From positions 1,444,501-1,508,500 of the forward strand of contig JAMWET010003062.1 of the NCBI GenBank assembly GCA_024036415.1: DNA of 64,000 nucleotides, read 5' to 3'. Numbering within the stretch: the first letter of the stretch is position 1; each line of letters opens with the position of its first letter. This document shows positions 1 to 12,030 of this stretch, in pieces. The notes under the pieces were generated by a model. That model searched no databases and had not been told where the DNA came from. It saw nothing but the letters and a program-made list of their open reading frames with translations. The position numbers and the translations under genes were made by a program. The stretch comes from Prochilodus magdalenae (taxonomy: Eukaryota; Chordata; Actinopteri; Characiformes; Prochilodontidae).

Positions 1-590
1 GTGAACGAGGGACAGATAGAAATAAGAGTATTGACAGCTCTTTGTATTTATATTTCTCTTCAGTATTTGAAAACAGGAACACCAGTATAAGTCCTATACT
101 GATGCTTACAGTACATTCATGTCAATAAAAAAACCTTGTACATAGTTGATCATAACAGTTCAGTATATAGGTAGAAGTTAAAAGCTGACAGTGCTGTCAA
201 AGGGCAGTCAGATGATTGTTTGAACAAAACAAGTAAACAGTATAGGTAAAAAAATGTATCTCCCTTTTTTCTAAAGTTTATTGTAAATCTGAGTTTAATA
301 AATTAATGCATTACTAACACAGGAGAAGAAGAGAAGAAAGAAGCTAAAGGAGACTGACGTGAAGGAGTATATTTGATGGAGGCTAGTGATCAAGAAGAAA
401 TAGGAAATCTCAGAAAATACAATGTTAGTCACCTAAGATCTTAAAATTCTGTCCCCTATCTTATTAAACTTAACTACAGACTTTAATCTCTCTCTTTCTT
501 GTGACGTTAATGTAGAGTGAACTGAATCTAAAATCAGTGTCCCAGCCCACCTGATCTGACCTGACAGCAATGAAACTGACGTGTTTATAT
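1..590. other. Non-coding AT-rich sequence
   Basis: No gene or recognisable repeat is visible. The sequence is AT-rich with frequent stop codons in all frames, and it passes into a MITE fragment at its right edge. Confidence 0.6.
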
Positions 591-880
591 ATGATCCACT
601 CACACCAGTACAACACCAGCTAACTTTTCCACCTCTATGTCAGTGTCGCTGCAGTGCTGTAAACCATCCACCACCCACATAACTGCTTGTGGTGGTTCTG
701 TGGGGTTCCTGACCATTTGAAGGCCAGGGTAAAAGTGGACTAAAAAGGTATGCAGAGAAATAAATGGACTACAGTCTGTAACTATAGATCTACAAAGGGT
801 ACCTAAATGGTAAGTGGAGCTGATAAAATGGCTATACAAGAACATGTGCCTAATAAAGTGCTTAGTGATTGCATATTCTG
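591..880 (-). mobile_element. Fold-back MITE, single arm (copy 1)
   Basis: This is one arm of the palindromic MITE seen complete at 35201-35990. It carries the same ordered landmarks as the right arm there: a 'gatccactcacaccag' start, 'tcagtgtcgctgcagtgctg', 'catccaccacccac', a 'ctgtggggttcctgacca' segment, 'actacagtctgtaac' and 'ggtaagtggagctgataaaa'. The end near 'cctaataaagtg' is approximate. The other arm and centre are missing. It has no coding capacity, so a transposase would have to act in trans. The strand is by convention, with the left arm taken as plus. Confidence 0.8.
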
Positions 881-1780
881 GATAAAGACGCTGTTGAATA
901 TAAGTTTTGAAGTTTTTTACAAACCGTTCATGCAGGGAATGTGCAGTGCATTGTTAGGCAAAAAAAGTACTCAGAGAGAGCCTAGTGTTGTCAGCACGTA
1001 TTGTGATGGTCTCTTTTTTCGTATAACCCAACACTAACTCACTCAGTAAAAGGCCTAACTACAGTTAAATGCAGTGACTGGAATCAGTACAGAAAAAAAG
1101 CCCTTCTATTACAATAACAATATTAATTTGATTGTGTCATTTGATGCGTTTTTTTGGCCAACACACAAACACAATTGTGTTTACTGACGGCAGGCTGAGT
1201 GGAGCAGATTTGATGTGCCGCTTTGGTAGCTATAATAGGCAGCTGAATAAAGAGAGTGTGAAATAGTGGCAGGCCAGACTCAAAAATCAGCGCATCAGTT
1301 TGCATCTCATCAGGGCCCCGAGAGCAGACATCAAAGAGAGATGAGGAGATGAGGGGCAGAAACCCCAGCGACTGGGATGGAGAAACACTGTGGAATGATA
1401 GAGGAAGAGGAATAGATCTGTAAACACATCTTTACATAGCATGTTTATTTCTCCCCTTGATGAATTGGGAGATGGGGAGAAACAGATAGCATTCAGGTGG
1501 CCATGGTGGGTCGGCACATGCATGTTCGGGGGCTGAGTTGTGTACGCTTTTATGCGTAGATGTGCATTTTATGGTGGTTGATTGTATTTCTGTGTTGCAT
1601 CTTGATGCATGGTTACTATGCCCATTCAAAATGTCTATATGCTGTCTAAACCTCTTATCAGCCCTATTTAGGACATGCAGATGAAAATTACAACAGATAT
1701 TTCTTTAATCAATCATAGCGATAGAGTTCATGATCAGAGCCAGAAGCTGGCGGCTCTATTGTGTGTGTTTTTTTTTGTTT
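881..1780. other. Non-coding unique sequence
   Basis: No gene is supported. Open frames here are short, overlap on both strands and lack splice-site context. The stretch about 1290-1530 is purine-rich on the plus strand (GAGAGATGAGG-like runs). A T-rich run occurs near 1770-1785. Confidence 0.55.
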
Positions 1781-1789
1781 TTTTTCGGG

Positions 1790-2036
1790 TCATGAACTGG
1801 AGAAACCAGGGCATGAGACCCACAGTGAAGAATGATGCTCAGGTGACTCTGGCTGCTCTGGGGGTTCCCATGTGATCAGAGGTGTCATTCCTGAGCTTAA
1901 CAAAGAGGAAGAAGAGGTAGGCTTTGCAACTAGTATGAATGGGGTCTGTGTAGTCCTGAGAGTCCTGGAAAGAATTCCTCTGTGCTGGTAGCCCCTCAAT
2001 GCTATCCATCAGTGTAGAGTACAGGGATAAGGTCAA
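1790..2036 (-). other. Possible decayed coding or exon-like segment, unidentified
   Basis: Two overlapping minus-strand frames (69 and 65 codons) stay open over about 245 bp of high-complexity sequence. The composition looks more protein-like than the surrounding repeats, with a run reading DYTDPIHTSCKAYLFFLFVK in one frame. I do not recognise it. It has no initiation context and no clear splice pair. It could be a remnant of a transposon or processed transcript, or chance. Confidence 0.15.
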
Positions 2037-2180
2037 TGAAATTCAGTTAGCATCTAAGCAGCAGGGCAGTCCAGTATTATTTACATATAAAGTGCAGGAA
2101 AGTAACTCTAGCAGATGTTCCAAAGGTTACTTTATGTCCAATTATGGACAGTTGAGTGGTGGGAAATACAGATCTATAAA

Positions 2181-2390
2181 CCGGATTCCAAAAAAGTTGG
2201 GACACTAAACAAATTGTGAATAAAAACTGAATGCAATGATGTGGAGGTGCCAACATCTAATATTTTATTCAGAATAGAACACAAATCACAGATCAAAAGT
2301 TTAAACTGAGAGAATGTGTCATTTTAAGGGAAAAATATGTTTCAAAATGTCATGCCGTCAGCAAATCCCAAAAAAGTTGGGAGGGGCCAG
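2181..2390. mobile_element. Tc1/mariner solo terminal inverted repeat
   Basis: About 210 bp matches the end of a well-known teleost Tc1 family with long terminal repeats of the IR/DR type. The outer motif is 'ttccaaaaaagttgggacac' at 2186 and the inner direct-repeat motif is 'cccaaaaaagttgggagg' at about 2367. Between them are family hallmarks such as 'attgtgaataaaaactgaat' and 'tattttattcagaata'. No transposase sequence and no second terminus follow, so this is an orphan end left by deletion or recombination. Confidence 0.8.
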
Positions 2391-2835
2391 TGACTGAGGA
2401 AGCCTGTGGTTAGGTGTGTGTGTGTGAGAACATGCTCTTAGCGAGGACCTGCTGGACTACGAGGGCATGGACATGGATGTCAGCCTTGTAATCCAATCAG
2501 CTGGAGGAGGCAAATCAAATTACCTGACTAGCTAGATGCATCTCTATACGGAGACCCAGAGAGACAGAGAAGGAATAACCGTCACTGCAAGAAAGGGAAA
2601 GAGGGAGGAAAAAATCAATTCCCATACAAGGACATTGAAAGAATGAAGTAGTAAAAAGGTCGTAGGCCAGAGAGCTAGAGAGCGAAAGCACTCTGGAAGG
2701 AAGGAAGGAAATTAAAACAAAAAATCAAACCTTGACCTCTTCCATATTGACTCCAAAGCTGGGAATGAATGTGGGGGGCACAGAAAGGGGAGGGGGGGTC
2801 TAATTCTCCCTCGCCCTCGCCACATCCCTCCCTCC
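2391..2835. other. Non-coding, purine-rich stretch
   Basis: No gene is seen. From about 2555 to 2715 the plus strand is strongly purine-biased (gagagacagagaagg-type runs), with a short GGAA repeat near 2697-2710 and a G-run near 2785-2800. Confidence 0.55.
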
Positions 2836-2839
2836 CAAA

Positions 2840-3030
2840 CAAAAGGCATTAAATTGGCTGCTAAGGAGAGACAAATTAATCTCCAGTTTGTTTTAATAAG
2901 CCCCCACTAGCTTAGCAGGCCCATGTCCTTGCCCCCCTTCCGACCATCTTAACTGCCTCTGAAATAGCAATCAGCGGCTCCGCCACTGAAACATTCAGGA
3001 TAAGATGGTGAAACTAATTTCTTCCATGCG
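2840..3030. promoter_or_regulatory. Candidate conserved non-coding element
   Basis: This is high-complexity, non-repetitive sequence with no open frame. It carries homeodomain-type motifs (ttaaattgg; attaatctcc near 2876) and balanced base composition, unlike the flanking low-complexity DNA. Such islands in vertebrate gene deserts are often enhancers. Conservation itself cannot be seen here, so the call is inference. Confidence 0.25.
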
Positions 3031-6000
3031 CTCAGGGGAGTGTGTGTGCATACAGATGTGTGTGCGTGCCTGCGTGATGGTGTAGCATGTCTGCAGGTGT
3101 GCAGGCTGAGAGCGAGGTTCCATTGACAGAGTTGGCTTTTAAAAGAGCATGAATGTCAAGCATGATTTTAAATGCTGGATCTTTCGTGTAAATGAACATT
3201 CTCATGGAAGCGATAGTTTAAGTGGGTTGATCTTTACTCAGCCCGAGACAGTTATTTTTGACTTTAGGAAGTTTTGCCGCTGAATAGATTCTTTTCAGGG
3301 ATTTGTTCACTAATCAGCGGGCTTGTTCTGGCTGAATGCCTGAGTGAAGTGTGAATTGGAGAATCTGTGTTCTAGATCAAATTCATTTCCAGAGTCAAAT
3401 GAGTTGGTCCATTTTGGGGGGAAATATCTTCCTCAGATTTAAGTCTTTTGACGCTAGAAAAAGTTGTGGAAATCATGTGACATTTGTTTCTAGCCCAGAA
3501 ATTGTCTGTGTATCAGATGTAGTCAGAGTAACTCTTGCTGCTAAACAGTGTTACTAATGCAGTTCTGTGTGTTACTGGGTCAAAACTTGCTGAGATTTTT
3601 TTTGATAGCATGTAGGGTCCTGTTCATAAATGTGCATAATACCTACATTATTAGCATGACAACTGAACTAACTGTACATAAGTGTTTCCCACTGCTTATT
3701 CTGATCATCATATGCTATAAATGTACACTGGTAAATTTTGATTTAGGTTGATAAAGTAGCCCTTATGGTGGACAATGCCAATTCCTGTTCCTAAGCAGGG
3801 GTGATGCAAGCTCAATGGCAATTTTATGGACAGCTGCTCGTCCAGATCTTTTTTTTTTTTTTTTTTTGAAAGAAAGTATTCATTGAAAACATAGTTTGCC
3901 CTTTATTGCAGTACCAGTCTCTACTCTTCTATGAAGGCTTTACACTGGTTGATTGAATGTAACTGTGGGGATTGATTTCACCTTTAGAATGGGTGTTTGC
4001 ACATCGCTGGACATGTACATGTTACCTACTACAAATTCTCTGTCAGAAGATCCATAGGAAACCGTATGGCGCAGAAGAGATCTGTGTTTCAGTTATGCAG
4101 TCTTGTTGCTACTTGGATTTCATTAAGTTCACAAAATCCTTGTGACAGTGCAGTGAGTTGTTTATGAGGTATCATAAAAGTTTCATATTCTGAGCCCATG
4201 CATGAATATAAACATGAGACTTGGGCAACCAAACAAAATGAAAAAGAAACTTACGGAAGCGACCCTGTCAATATAAAGCCAGTCTTTGTGCAGAGTGTAT
4301 ATTGTGGACTGGCTGAGCATGCCATCTGAAATTCAGATGATGAATTTTCAGTGTGTCGTGTCTTTAAATTCTCTGTAATGCTGTGTGTTTGACCTGGAGC
4401 ATGCAAGTATATAGTTTAGTAATCTTTTGTTCAAAAAAAAAGCCGCGATGATAATGCACACTGCAACACACACACACACTTGCATGCACAATCTATTTTC
4501 CTCTGTCACAGTTCATTATTGAACAATCTAAATGTATATGCAATGTAAAAGTGCATCTCTCCAAGGTACCTGCTGCAGTAGATAAGTGGCACATGCTGAG
4601 AATCCACAGCAGGAGTCAGGTGCATTAGATCTGAGTAAAGTAGAGAGCCTAACTGTGCTATTCCTATACATGTATTTTCACTAGGTCCAGTATGAAAATT
4701 TATATCAGATTTTCTGGAGCTAAAAATCCATGTTGACACAAATAATATAGTTTGAGCAAAATGTACTCAAAAAGTACTATTTAGTGGAAAAACTTTTTAT
4801 TAAGCTTGATGTAGTATGTGAACATTTTCAGAGCTCAACTTTCACTCTGTAGCCCACATACAAAATGGACCATGTTGAATATTTCTGCTGTTTTTGAATC
4901 TTTAGCGTACATCCACCTAATTAACCTACAGCAGTTTAATTGCACTCATTTACACAGAAGTTATAAGAAGTAATTCAGCCCTGAATGAATGAGGCACACA
5001 ACAGGGTAGCCAATAATAACAGAGATCAATTAGATAAAGCAGGATAAAGCAGGACACATGCAGGGTAAAATGTAAAGTCAGGTTAATTCAATAGAACAGG
5101 TTTAAGTAGAACATGCTTTTTGCCATCTTCTGGTATTTCCATAGAAACAAAGACTGAGATGACTACTGTTCAAAGAAATCCCTCACTTTTAGCTATTTTC
5201 TTTGAGAATCAAATTACATCTTGTTAGTCGGTCAACACTTTGTGTTTATTATACTCTTATATTTGCAGAAAAGGCAATAATTAAGTAATTAACTTCACTA
5301 TAGAAGTATTCCTTTATTTTCATTTCAAAAAAGCATGCAATTTGATCAAGATGTTCAAATTTTTGCCTTCAACTCTATGCACTGTTTTGAAGCTTGTATC
5401 CGATTTTGGCGCACCATAGACCTTGCTGAGACTGTTCGCTGTCACCCAAGCACTGTACCTGAGATGAGAATAAATGAATTTAAACTACACTGGGTTAAAG
5501 GGTGTTATGGCATCCTCCCCTGTGACTTTGTATTGTAGACATTGAGAATCCTGAGATAAGTGTTCAATGTTTGATTTCTTAGGCTCTGTAGATCAGCGGA
5601 GAAATGCTAGAGCAAAGCAACACGGGTCAGTAGAACCTGATGTGCCTTTTTCGACAGTGGACCGCATCACTAGCCTTCAGGAAACTGGAGATACCTGTTG
5701 TCCTCTCTGGGGTATCCATGCTGCTAGTGTTAAAATTACATGATTAGCCACTAATCAACATCAAGCCTTAAGCGCCATCACTGAGCTGTAAAGTCAACAA
5801 ATCTGTGCAACCCTTTCTTTTTATTATATGACTTCTATCTATTATAGTCAACTGGCAGGGAAATGTATGTCCCTTGTGCATAATAATAATAATAATCTTA
5901 CATACTAAAATTCTTTATTTAAGTATAGAATGTGTTAGGGTGTCCTCTCCTCTGTCTTACACACAGTAACAGAAACAGCCTGTTGAGCTCTAGTGGATTA

Positions 6001-6120
6001 ATTACTAAAGACTGGTTTTGGCACATAAGCCTATAGAAGTGTTAAGTGAACCATAACACTATATTCAGTGTGTTACAGATTGATATGATTGTCAGTTGTA
6101 GTGGTTAGAAAAACCCATAT
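3031..6120. other. Long non-coding stretch without recognisable elements
   Basis: I see no exon, RNA gene or identifiable transposon in these 3 kb. It holds an imperfect TG-rich patch (about 3043-3110), a 19-base T tract (3849-3867), an A-run with a short (CA)n near 4432-4480, and a short (AAT)n run near 5880-5897. Open frames of 60-80 codons (for example 4506-4739 minus and 5335-5538 plus) show no family resemblance. Confidence 0.55.
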
Positions 6121-6565
6121 GCTGTCCTGTCCAGAAATATATTTATTGGCTGTTTAAAATATGGTCAGAGTCCTGGATGGTGTTTTTCTGTAGGATTTAA
6201 TGAGTCGTTTAGTAGAGAGACAGAGCTGATGTGTCAGTGAAACATGAGCAATGGCCAGGCATCCTGTTGTCCAGACCTTATTTCTGAAATATGCTGCAAA
6301 GCTTTCTCCTGAGATGTAGAAGCACAAGTGCAGCAGGAATAGGTGATGATGAGGAGCAGTGTGATGATGGGGAAATGACAGGACGACATTGTTAAACATC
6401 TTCACATTTTTCTTTCTGCAGCTCCGTCCCTTACCTACCTTGTTCTCAATTCACGTGTGATCTCATGATTCTTACCCGTCCACAACTCTTCCATCCCTCC
6501 CCCCCCGTGTGAGAAATACAGCTAGTGATCCCAATTGGGAGGGAGAAACAATTTACTAACTTTAC
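6121..6565. other. Non-coding sequence
   Basis: No gene is supported. It includes a short pyrimidine-rich run ending in a C tract near 6500-6508, immediately upstream of the MITE copy. Confidence 0.5.
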
Positions 6566-6865
6566 TAACCGATCAGCCATTACATCAAAACCACCTCCTT
6601 GTGTCTACACTCATTATCTATTTTATCAGCTCCACTTACCGCATAGTAGTTCTACAACTACAGACTGTTGTCCACCTCATGCTTTACATAGATTTTATCC
6701 CCCTTTTACCCTGTTCTTTAATTGTCAGGACCCCCACAGGACCACCACAGAGCAGGTATTATGTGGGTCATTCTCAGCACTGCAGTGACACTGACGTGGT
6801 GTTGGTGTGTTAGTGTGTGTGTGATGTTGGTCTGAGTGGACCAGACACAGAAGTGCTGCTTATTT
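6566..6865 (+). mobile_element. Fold-back MITE, left arm (copy 2)
   Basis: This has the same ordered motifs as the left arm of the complete copy at 35201: 'gatcagccattacatcaaaa', 'cacctccttgtgt', 'tatcagctccactta', 'gacccccacaggaccacc', 'agagcaggtattatgtggg' and 'cactgcagtgacactgacg'. It breaks off after 'gaccagacacagaagtgctg', so the centre and right arm are gone. Overlapping frames of 87-126 codons here are translations of this non-coding repeat. Confidence 0.85.
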
Positions 6866-7040
6866 TCAGTTTTGAGATTTGTCAGTCTGGAGAACAGTTC
6901 AGCATCAAACGTCTTCCCTTTACTCGCCAAAAGCGTCTCCAGTGGTGAAATGTCATCAATCAAAACTGTTATGTTCATGTTTGATCATTTTAGTTTTAAG
7001 TCTTCCATATTGCTCCTTGAGGGGCTTTAATTTCTCCCCA
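6866..7040. other. Non-coding spacer after the MITE arm
   Basis: Unique AT-rich sequence without recognisable features. Confidence 0.5.
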
Positions 7041-7200
7041 TCATTCTTAAATTTCTCTCGTTCTCTTGCTCTCTCTGTCCCTCTGTCCTCCCTCTCTCCT
7101 TGCTCTCTCACACTTTCCCTTGCTCTCCGTCCTTCTGTCCTCTCTCTCCTCCACTCTGTCTCTGTCGTTCTCTCTCTCCTCCACTCTGTCTGGTTCTGCA
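7041..7200 (+). repeat. Pyrimidine-rich tract (imperfect CT)
   Basis: About 160 bp is dominated by ctctct, ccctctgtcc and ctccactctgtc units. It is an imperfect polypyrimidine region that creates a spurious 126-codon frame (6879-7259). Confidence 0.8.
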
Positions 7201-8160
7201 GGGCTCTGGCTTTACAGGTGATTCATGAAGCCATATCCTGCTTTAAGGATGAATTATGATCTTTCACATCTTCTCTCCTCTTCTTCTGTTAATCACCAGC
7301 TCTCTTACACAGCCTCCACAGACGGCTCTGTAATGTCTCCTCTAGGCCACTGACAATAGAATAAAAGATGCTGTGGATCACAGATGGACTTTCTTCTGCC
7401 AAACAGGATTAGATTTATCCGTAAAAATAAACCAAAAACTTTCAGTGGGAGTTTGTCTCCAGGTCTCACTGGTACACGTATAATCATTCACTTTGTAGTA
7501 TTTTTGTACTTGTACCTTTTGTACTTTTGTATGAATAGTGGAGCAACGAGGCTTTACTAACTCTGACTCAGACGGCTGCTACTGCTGTTTTTCTGTGTGA
7601 TGAACTTTTCTCCGTTTGTATCATGTGTCGGCAGAAACCACAGATGAAAGTCTAATTTAATGTTATTCTGTGTGCTTTGTGGATGTGTGAGAGATTTATT
7701 TTGTTTAGTTTGCACTATGTATCTCTGACCAAGCAGGTCGGGTTCGTCTGGTTAATAGAGAGATTCTTTGTTTTTATTTAATATATTTTCTCTAACAGTC
7801 AGCATTGTGATGGGTTGACTGTTGGCCACAATAACAGACTCAAAAGGAACAGAATTATGGTAACATATTTTTGATTTTTCTTTAAAATAACTTAATAAAA
7901 TGATGCTGTAAATGAATAAAATAAAGAATTGTGGCTTGTTTTAATTATTGACATATACACTATATAACTTCAGTTAATTCACTCCTTTATAACAAGAGAA
8001 GGGATAAGCAGAAGCAGAACCTTGCCTTTCTGCCATTGACATACAGAATTGAACTTCACTTATCTCCTGTATGAGCTGGTGGAGCTCCTTGTGTTGTTGT
8101 CTTTTTCTGTAGAATGGAATGTACCCAGTTTATGTACAGTTTAGTTGCAGTGCATAAAAG
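7201..8160. other. Non-coding sequence
   Basis: No exon or repeat family is recognised. It becomes very AT-rich from about 7750 to 7960. Confidence 0.55.
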
Positions 8161-8179
8161 TAAAGCCCTGCAGTAAATG

Positions 8180-8460
8180 GTTTTCATCTCCCAAACCCTG
8201 GTGACACTAAGACCAATACAAAAACGCAGGAACATGAAGGGAAGGGTATGGAGAGGTTGCGGTCAGGAGGGTATGCAGCATGCGCATGCATGCTCGAGCA
8301 TATACACGCGCAGCTGCTGGCTGGCTGGGTGGGGTCGGATAAACAGCAGCTCCAGATGGGAACTCTAACTGCGCTGCTGCAGTGGTAAGGGGAACCTAAC
8401 GAATGCGGCACAGGTGGCCATGCTGGAGCAAACTCTGCCTTACCCATAATTCTCTATGCA
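8180..8460. other. CpG-containing high-complexity patch
   Basis: The patch is locally richer in GC and CpG than its neighbours. It contains a self-complementary core, 'gcatgcgcatgc', near 8279-8290 that resembles an NRF1-type site (GCGCATGC), followed by ctcgag and acgcgcagctg. No TATA box, initiator or exon structure is evident, so it is only a weak regulatory candidate. Confidence 0.2.
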
Positions 8461-10180
8461 CACTAACACGAGGTCATCTCCACCCACAACATATGCGCCA
8501 GATAGTATAAGTAAAGCAAACCAAAAGATTGTTACAATTTTGCTATTGTTGGTGTATGTTGCGATTGGGATATGCCAGTTGCCAGAATTCTACTGGCGAC
8601 TCCAGTTACAGAATGGTTCCAGCAGCATGTCAGTAACAGCTTGTTGATGTTTAGATGGTCTGTATTCTACCTGTTGTTGTGTTTGTTAGTCAGTAAAGGG
8701 GTGTTTTTTTTTTTTTGAATGCCAGCTAGCTTGCCCACAGATAGTTGGTCAGGCACGCACGAATAGACTTTGCATGTACAGGGCTGTGGAACGGAGCCGC
8801 TAATGAAAACTCTGCCCTATTTCTTTATGTGAGGGGCTACTTTACTGCACCCTCTCTCAGAATAGTCCCATGCTGCTATAGCAGGATTAATACTGACAAG
8901 AATGTTTCACTAGGTTTTTTACTAACTATACATTTATATATCATTATATACAGATCACTGTCTTACTTGAATCACCACTTTGCCAAACAGACTCAAAGAA
9001 CATTTTTGCAGAAGTGGTTGTGTAGGTGGGGCATTCAGAGGTTAAATTAATGCTGACGCACCAGGCTTATCCTGTTTAATTCTTTTTTTCTTTTACATTC
9101 TGATAGCCTCTTTTCGATTGCTCTTTTCTTTGTATGCTATTAAAGTTAATTTCGACATCGATGAAAAACATGTACTCTAGATTTTTGTTAACTCCACAAA
9201 AAGCTGAGCAGTGTTTGGTTTAATGTAGACCTTTTGGCTATTACATATTTAAGATGTTCTGTGGTGATATTGAGCTTAATACAGCATGGCATGCTATTAG
9301 CAACAGAAGCCCTGCTAGCTAGACAGTACATGGAAGTTGATGGTCGTTTATAGTATGTTGTCCAAACTGTTATTGTGCACCCTGTAATTTTACGTATATT
9401 GTAACCAGAGCATATAGAGTTTAAAAATATATTGGTTGTGATTGGCAGGTAGATATGTAGCACGATTGCTGCTGGTCTAATGCTGTCTGTGTACAAAAAA
9501 ATTATGCAGAATAAACTGATGCAGATTCCGTCAAGGTCCTGTCCAATTCAACACAGTGCTGAGTGGGGCTGTGCAGAAGCTTGGGCTGCACTACTCCAGG
9601 TCGCCAGGTCAAACCTCTCAATCAAAAAAGTATTATTGTTCTTTATTTGGTGATCAGTAACTCTGTTCAGATCAGTCATAATGATTGCTGCTGTTGTGCA
9701 GTTTGTTAGCATATTCGGCAAGTGATGTAAAGGGTTAAATCCAGTAGTAATTAAAAATCAGATGGAATCCTGAGAAATAGTGATTCATAACTACTCTGCC
9801 TAAATATATTCTCACATGTGTTTTACTCTGGTGATGAGCACTTGATTGGTGTAATCAGATAGGATGGTCTAGATCTAGTCCATTTCTACCAAACACTGTG
9901 CGCACACATATGTAGTCTTGTGGATCCTCTCACATGTTGTTCCCTTCACCACTGGAACGCAGGAGCGAGGCTATTCTTTGACCCTTGCAGTGACAGTCTG
10001 TTGTAGAGCATTGGCTGCCCTTTTTTCATGCATATAAAGATCACTCCCTACCTCTGTCGTTTTCTTTACTATGTGTCAGGTGTCCCCCCCCACCACCCTC
10101 TCCACCTTCTTCAACAATAGTGTAGTACTCACACATACACAGTAATGTTAGTGTTGAAGTAGATTTCTCTCAGGAGGTTT
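8461..10180. other. Non-coding sequence
   Basis: No gene or recognisable transposon is seen. It contains a T tract (8704-8717). Frames of about 100 codons at 8745-9050 (plus) and 9188-9496 (minus) show no domain signal. Confidence 0.55.
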
Positions 10181-10204
10181 CTTTTGATACTACATCATCA
10201 TCAT

Positions 10205-10355
10205 AATCTCTCTCTTTTTCTCTCTCTCTCTCCCTCTCCCCCTTACTCTCCCCTTTCCCTTCCTTCCTCCCTTTCCCCACTTTCTCTCTCTGCCTTCTAT
10301 CTAGCTCTCTTAGCCAGCCTTCCCACCTCCTTCTCTCTCTGTCTCACTCTGCCTA
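10205..10355 (+). repeat. Imperfect CT-rich tract
   Basis: About 150 bp of ctctct, ccctttccc and cttcctccc units; low complexity. Confidence 0.8.
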
Positions 10356-11690
10356 ATGCATATTTTATAACACAATTGTAATTTTGAATGAGGATTATAA
10401 TGAATTATGAATAGTCAATGCAGTTGCCGTGATAGTATTGCTTGTGTGCTGCCTGCTGTCCTGTTTGCACTTCTTCCTGCAGTCTGAGCTTACACGCCAC
10501 CCGCTTAAAACAAAACACTGCAGATAGTCTTTAGCCAGCCCCATATTGCCGCCCTTTTTGGGGGTGAAATTCTTCTTTATAGACTTGACAGAGACCATGA
10601 GCTAATATTTACCTTTCATTCCATACAGTCCTGATATGAAGCAAGCTGCCAGTTAAAATTAGAGTTTAGTATGTTCTCTGCCGTGTTATGCAGTTTGAGT
10701 TCATGATTCTATCAGTTTCATGTTTTCTGTGTTCTCACTACAGAAATTATATCACTCAGCCTCTAGGAATCCCTGGGGTGTTGACCAATCCTATGTGCTC
10801 ACATAGGCAATGATCTATAGGCTTATCTGTACAATAAAACTAGCTATGGTACAACAATCGTCATCAGCTCATTTTATCTTCTTTATCATCAGCTCATTTT
10901 ATCTTCATTTTATCTTTAAATCATGATTTGAAGTCAGTTGCCCAGGTTTCAACATCTTCTAGCTGCCAACTGCTTTCATAAGCATTTCAGAACAGTGTAT
11001 TCCAGTTCAAAGCTTCTTTCACCTTCTAGATGGATAATAACAAGTCATACTGAAATATCTCCCATTGTGGTTGATGGCGCAGAAATCATCAATTAATTTA
11101 ATCTACCACGAGGGATGTTCTGTTACACCAGCCAGGCTTTATTACATTATCTGACAGTGTATTACATTAAGAATTCTGTCCATTTAGACCAGAAATGTAT
11201 TACATTTTTGAACAGTTATTAATTTAGGTGGCAATTATTACATTATTTCGCTTCCTGCAGAAGCCTGTTTCAGAACTCTTTAGCCGTTCACCTACATAAT
11301 GCAGTTTGTCACTCTTTGAATGTATTATGGTATTAATGTGGCTATCGGGGTCAAATCGGTTTAACAGGGCTCTAATGTAGACTAAGTATCATCCTCACAA
11401 TTCTGCTTGAATCACACAAGTTGCCAGAAAACACTGCAGTGACAGAGGGAGTGAGATCATGCGTCACATTATTTTTTGCCTCCTGCCATGTCTGGACATG
11501 GAGTAAAAAGAGTAGAGTGTGGAACCGTCCTGTTAACTGCGTTTGTTAGTGAGACAGATGGGAAACACTTTGGCGACGGACAAAAGTGTCAATTTATCTT
11601 CAGGTTTAATGGTGCAGAAAATGATAGTGATGTGCATGAAAAGACTCAAACGTTGCTAAAATGATGATATATGCATTGCTAGTTAGCATA
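10356..11690. other. Non-coding sequence with a short tandem duplication
   Basis: No gene is supported. At about 10861-10910 a 24-25 bp unit beginning 'tcatcagctcattttatc' occurs twice in direct succession, followed by a further partial 'attttatctt'. The rest is unique AT-rich sequence. Confidence 0.55.
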
Positions 11691-12030
11691 GAGGACTAAT
11701 TTATTTATCACATTTATCTCCTTGGCTATTTATAAACGCTGCTGTAAATAGGGCTTCCTCTGTTTTCATTACCCAAAAATCTGTGCAGCCGCTAAACGAA
11801 GCCTTTCGGCCATTTCACCGCCAATACTCCATTACATAGCCGATAATTATGGAGTTTTACAGCAAAGGGCAAATTCATATCAGGCCGTTCTAGCCTTCAG
11901 CCCTCAGTGAATTGCCTATGCATATCAGGCGCATCCTGGAAAAAGACTAATAGTATTGGATTCATTATGATTTTGTTGCGATACTGCTCTATCTAATTAT
12001 AGATTTCAAGGGCCATTATTCCACATTTTT
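11691..12030. promoter_or_regulatory. Candidate conserved non-coding element (MEF2/homeodomain motifs)
   Basis: This is a 340-bp island of high-complexity sequence without an open frame. It contains a MEF2-like CTATTTATAA (11726-11735), a TAATTA homeodomain core (11994-11999), 'ataattatgg' and several CpGs (gccgctaaacg, ttcaccgcc) in an otherwise CpG-poor region. These traits are typical of vertebrate developmental enhancers. The motifs are seen directly; function and conservation are inferred. Confidence 0.35.

Noticed and set aside
5335..5760. Possible transposase-like reading
   Set aside because: Frames break quickly and I could not match any ordered motif of Tc1, hAT or piggyBac families.
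6879..7259. 126-codon plus-strand frame
   Set aside because: It passes through the CT-rich tract at 7041-7200; no domain.
8276..8300. NRF1-like palindrome as a proven promoter
   Set aside because: One motif without CpG island, initiator or exon is insufficient; retained only as a weak patch.
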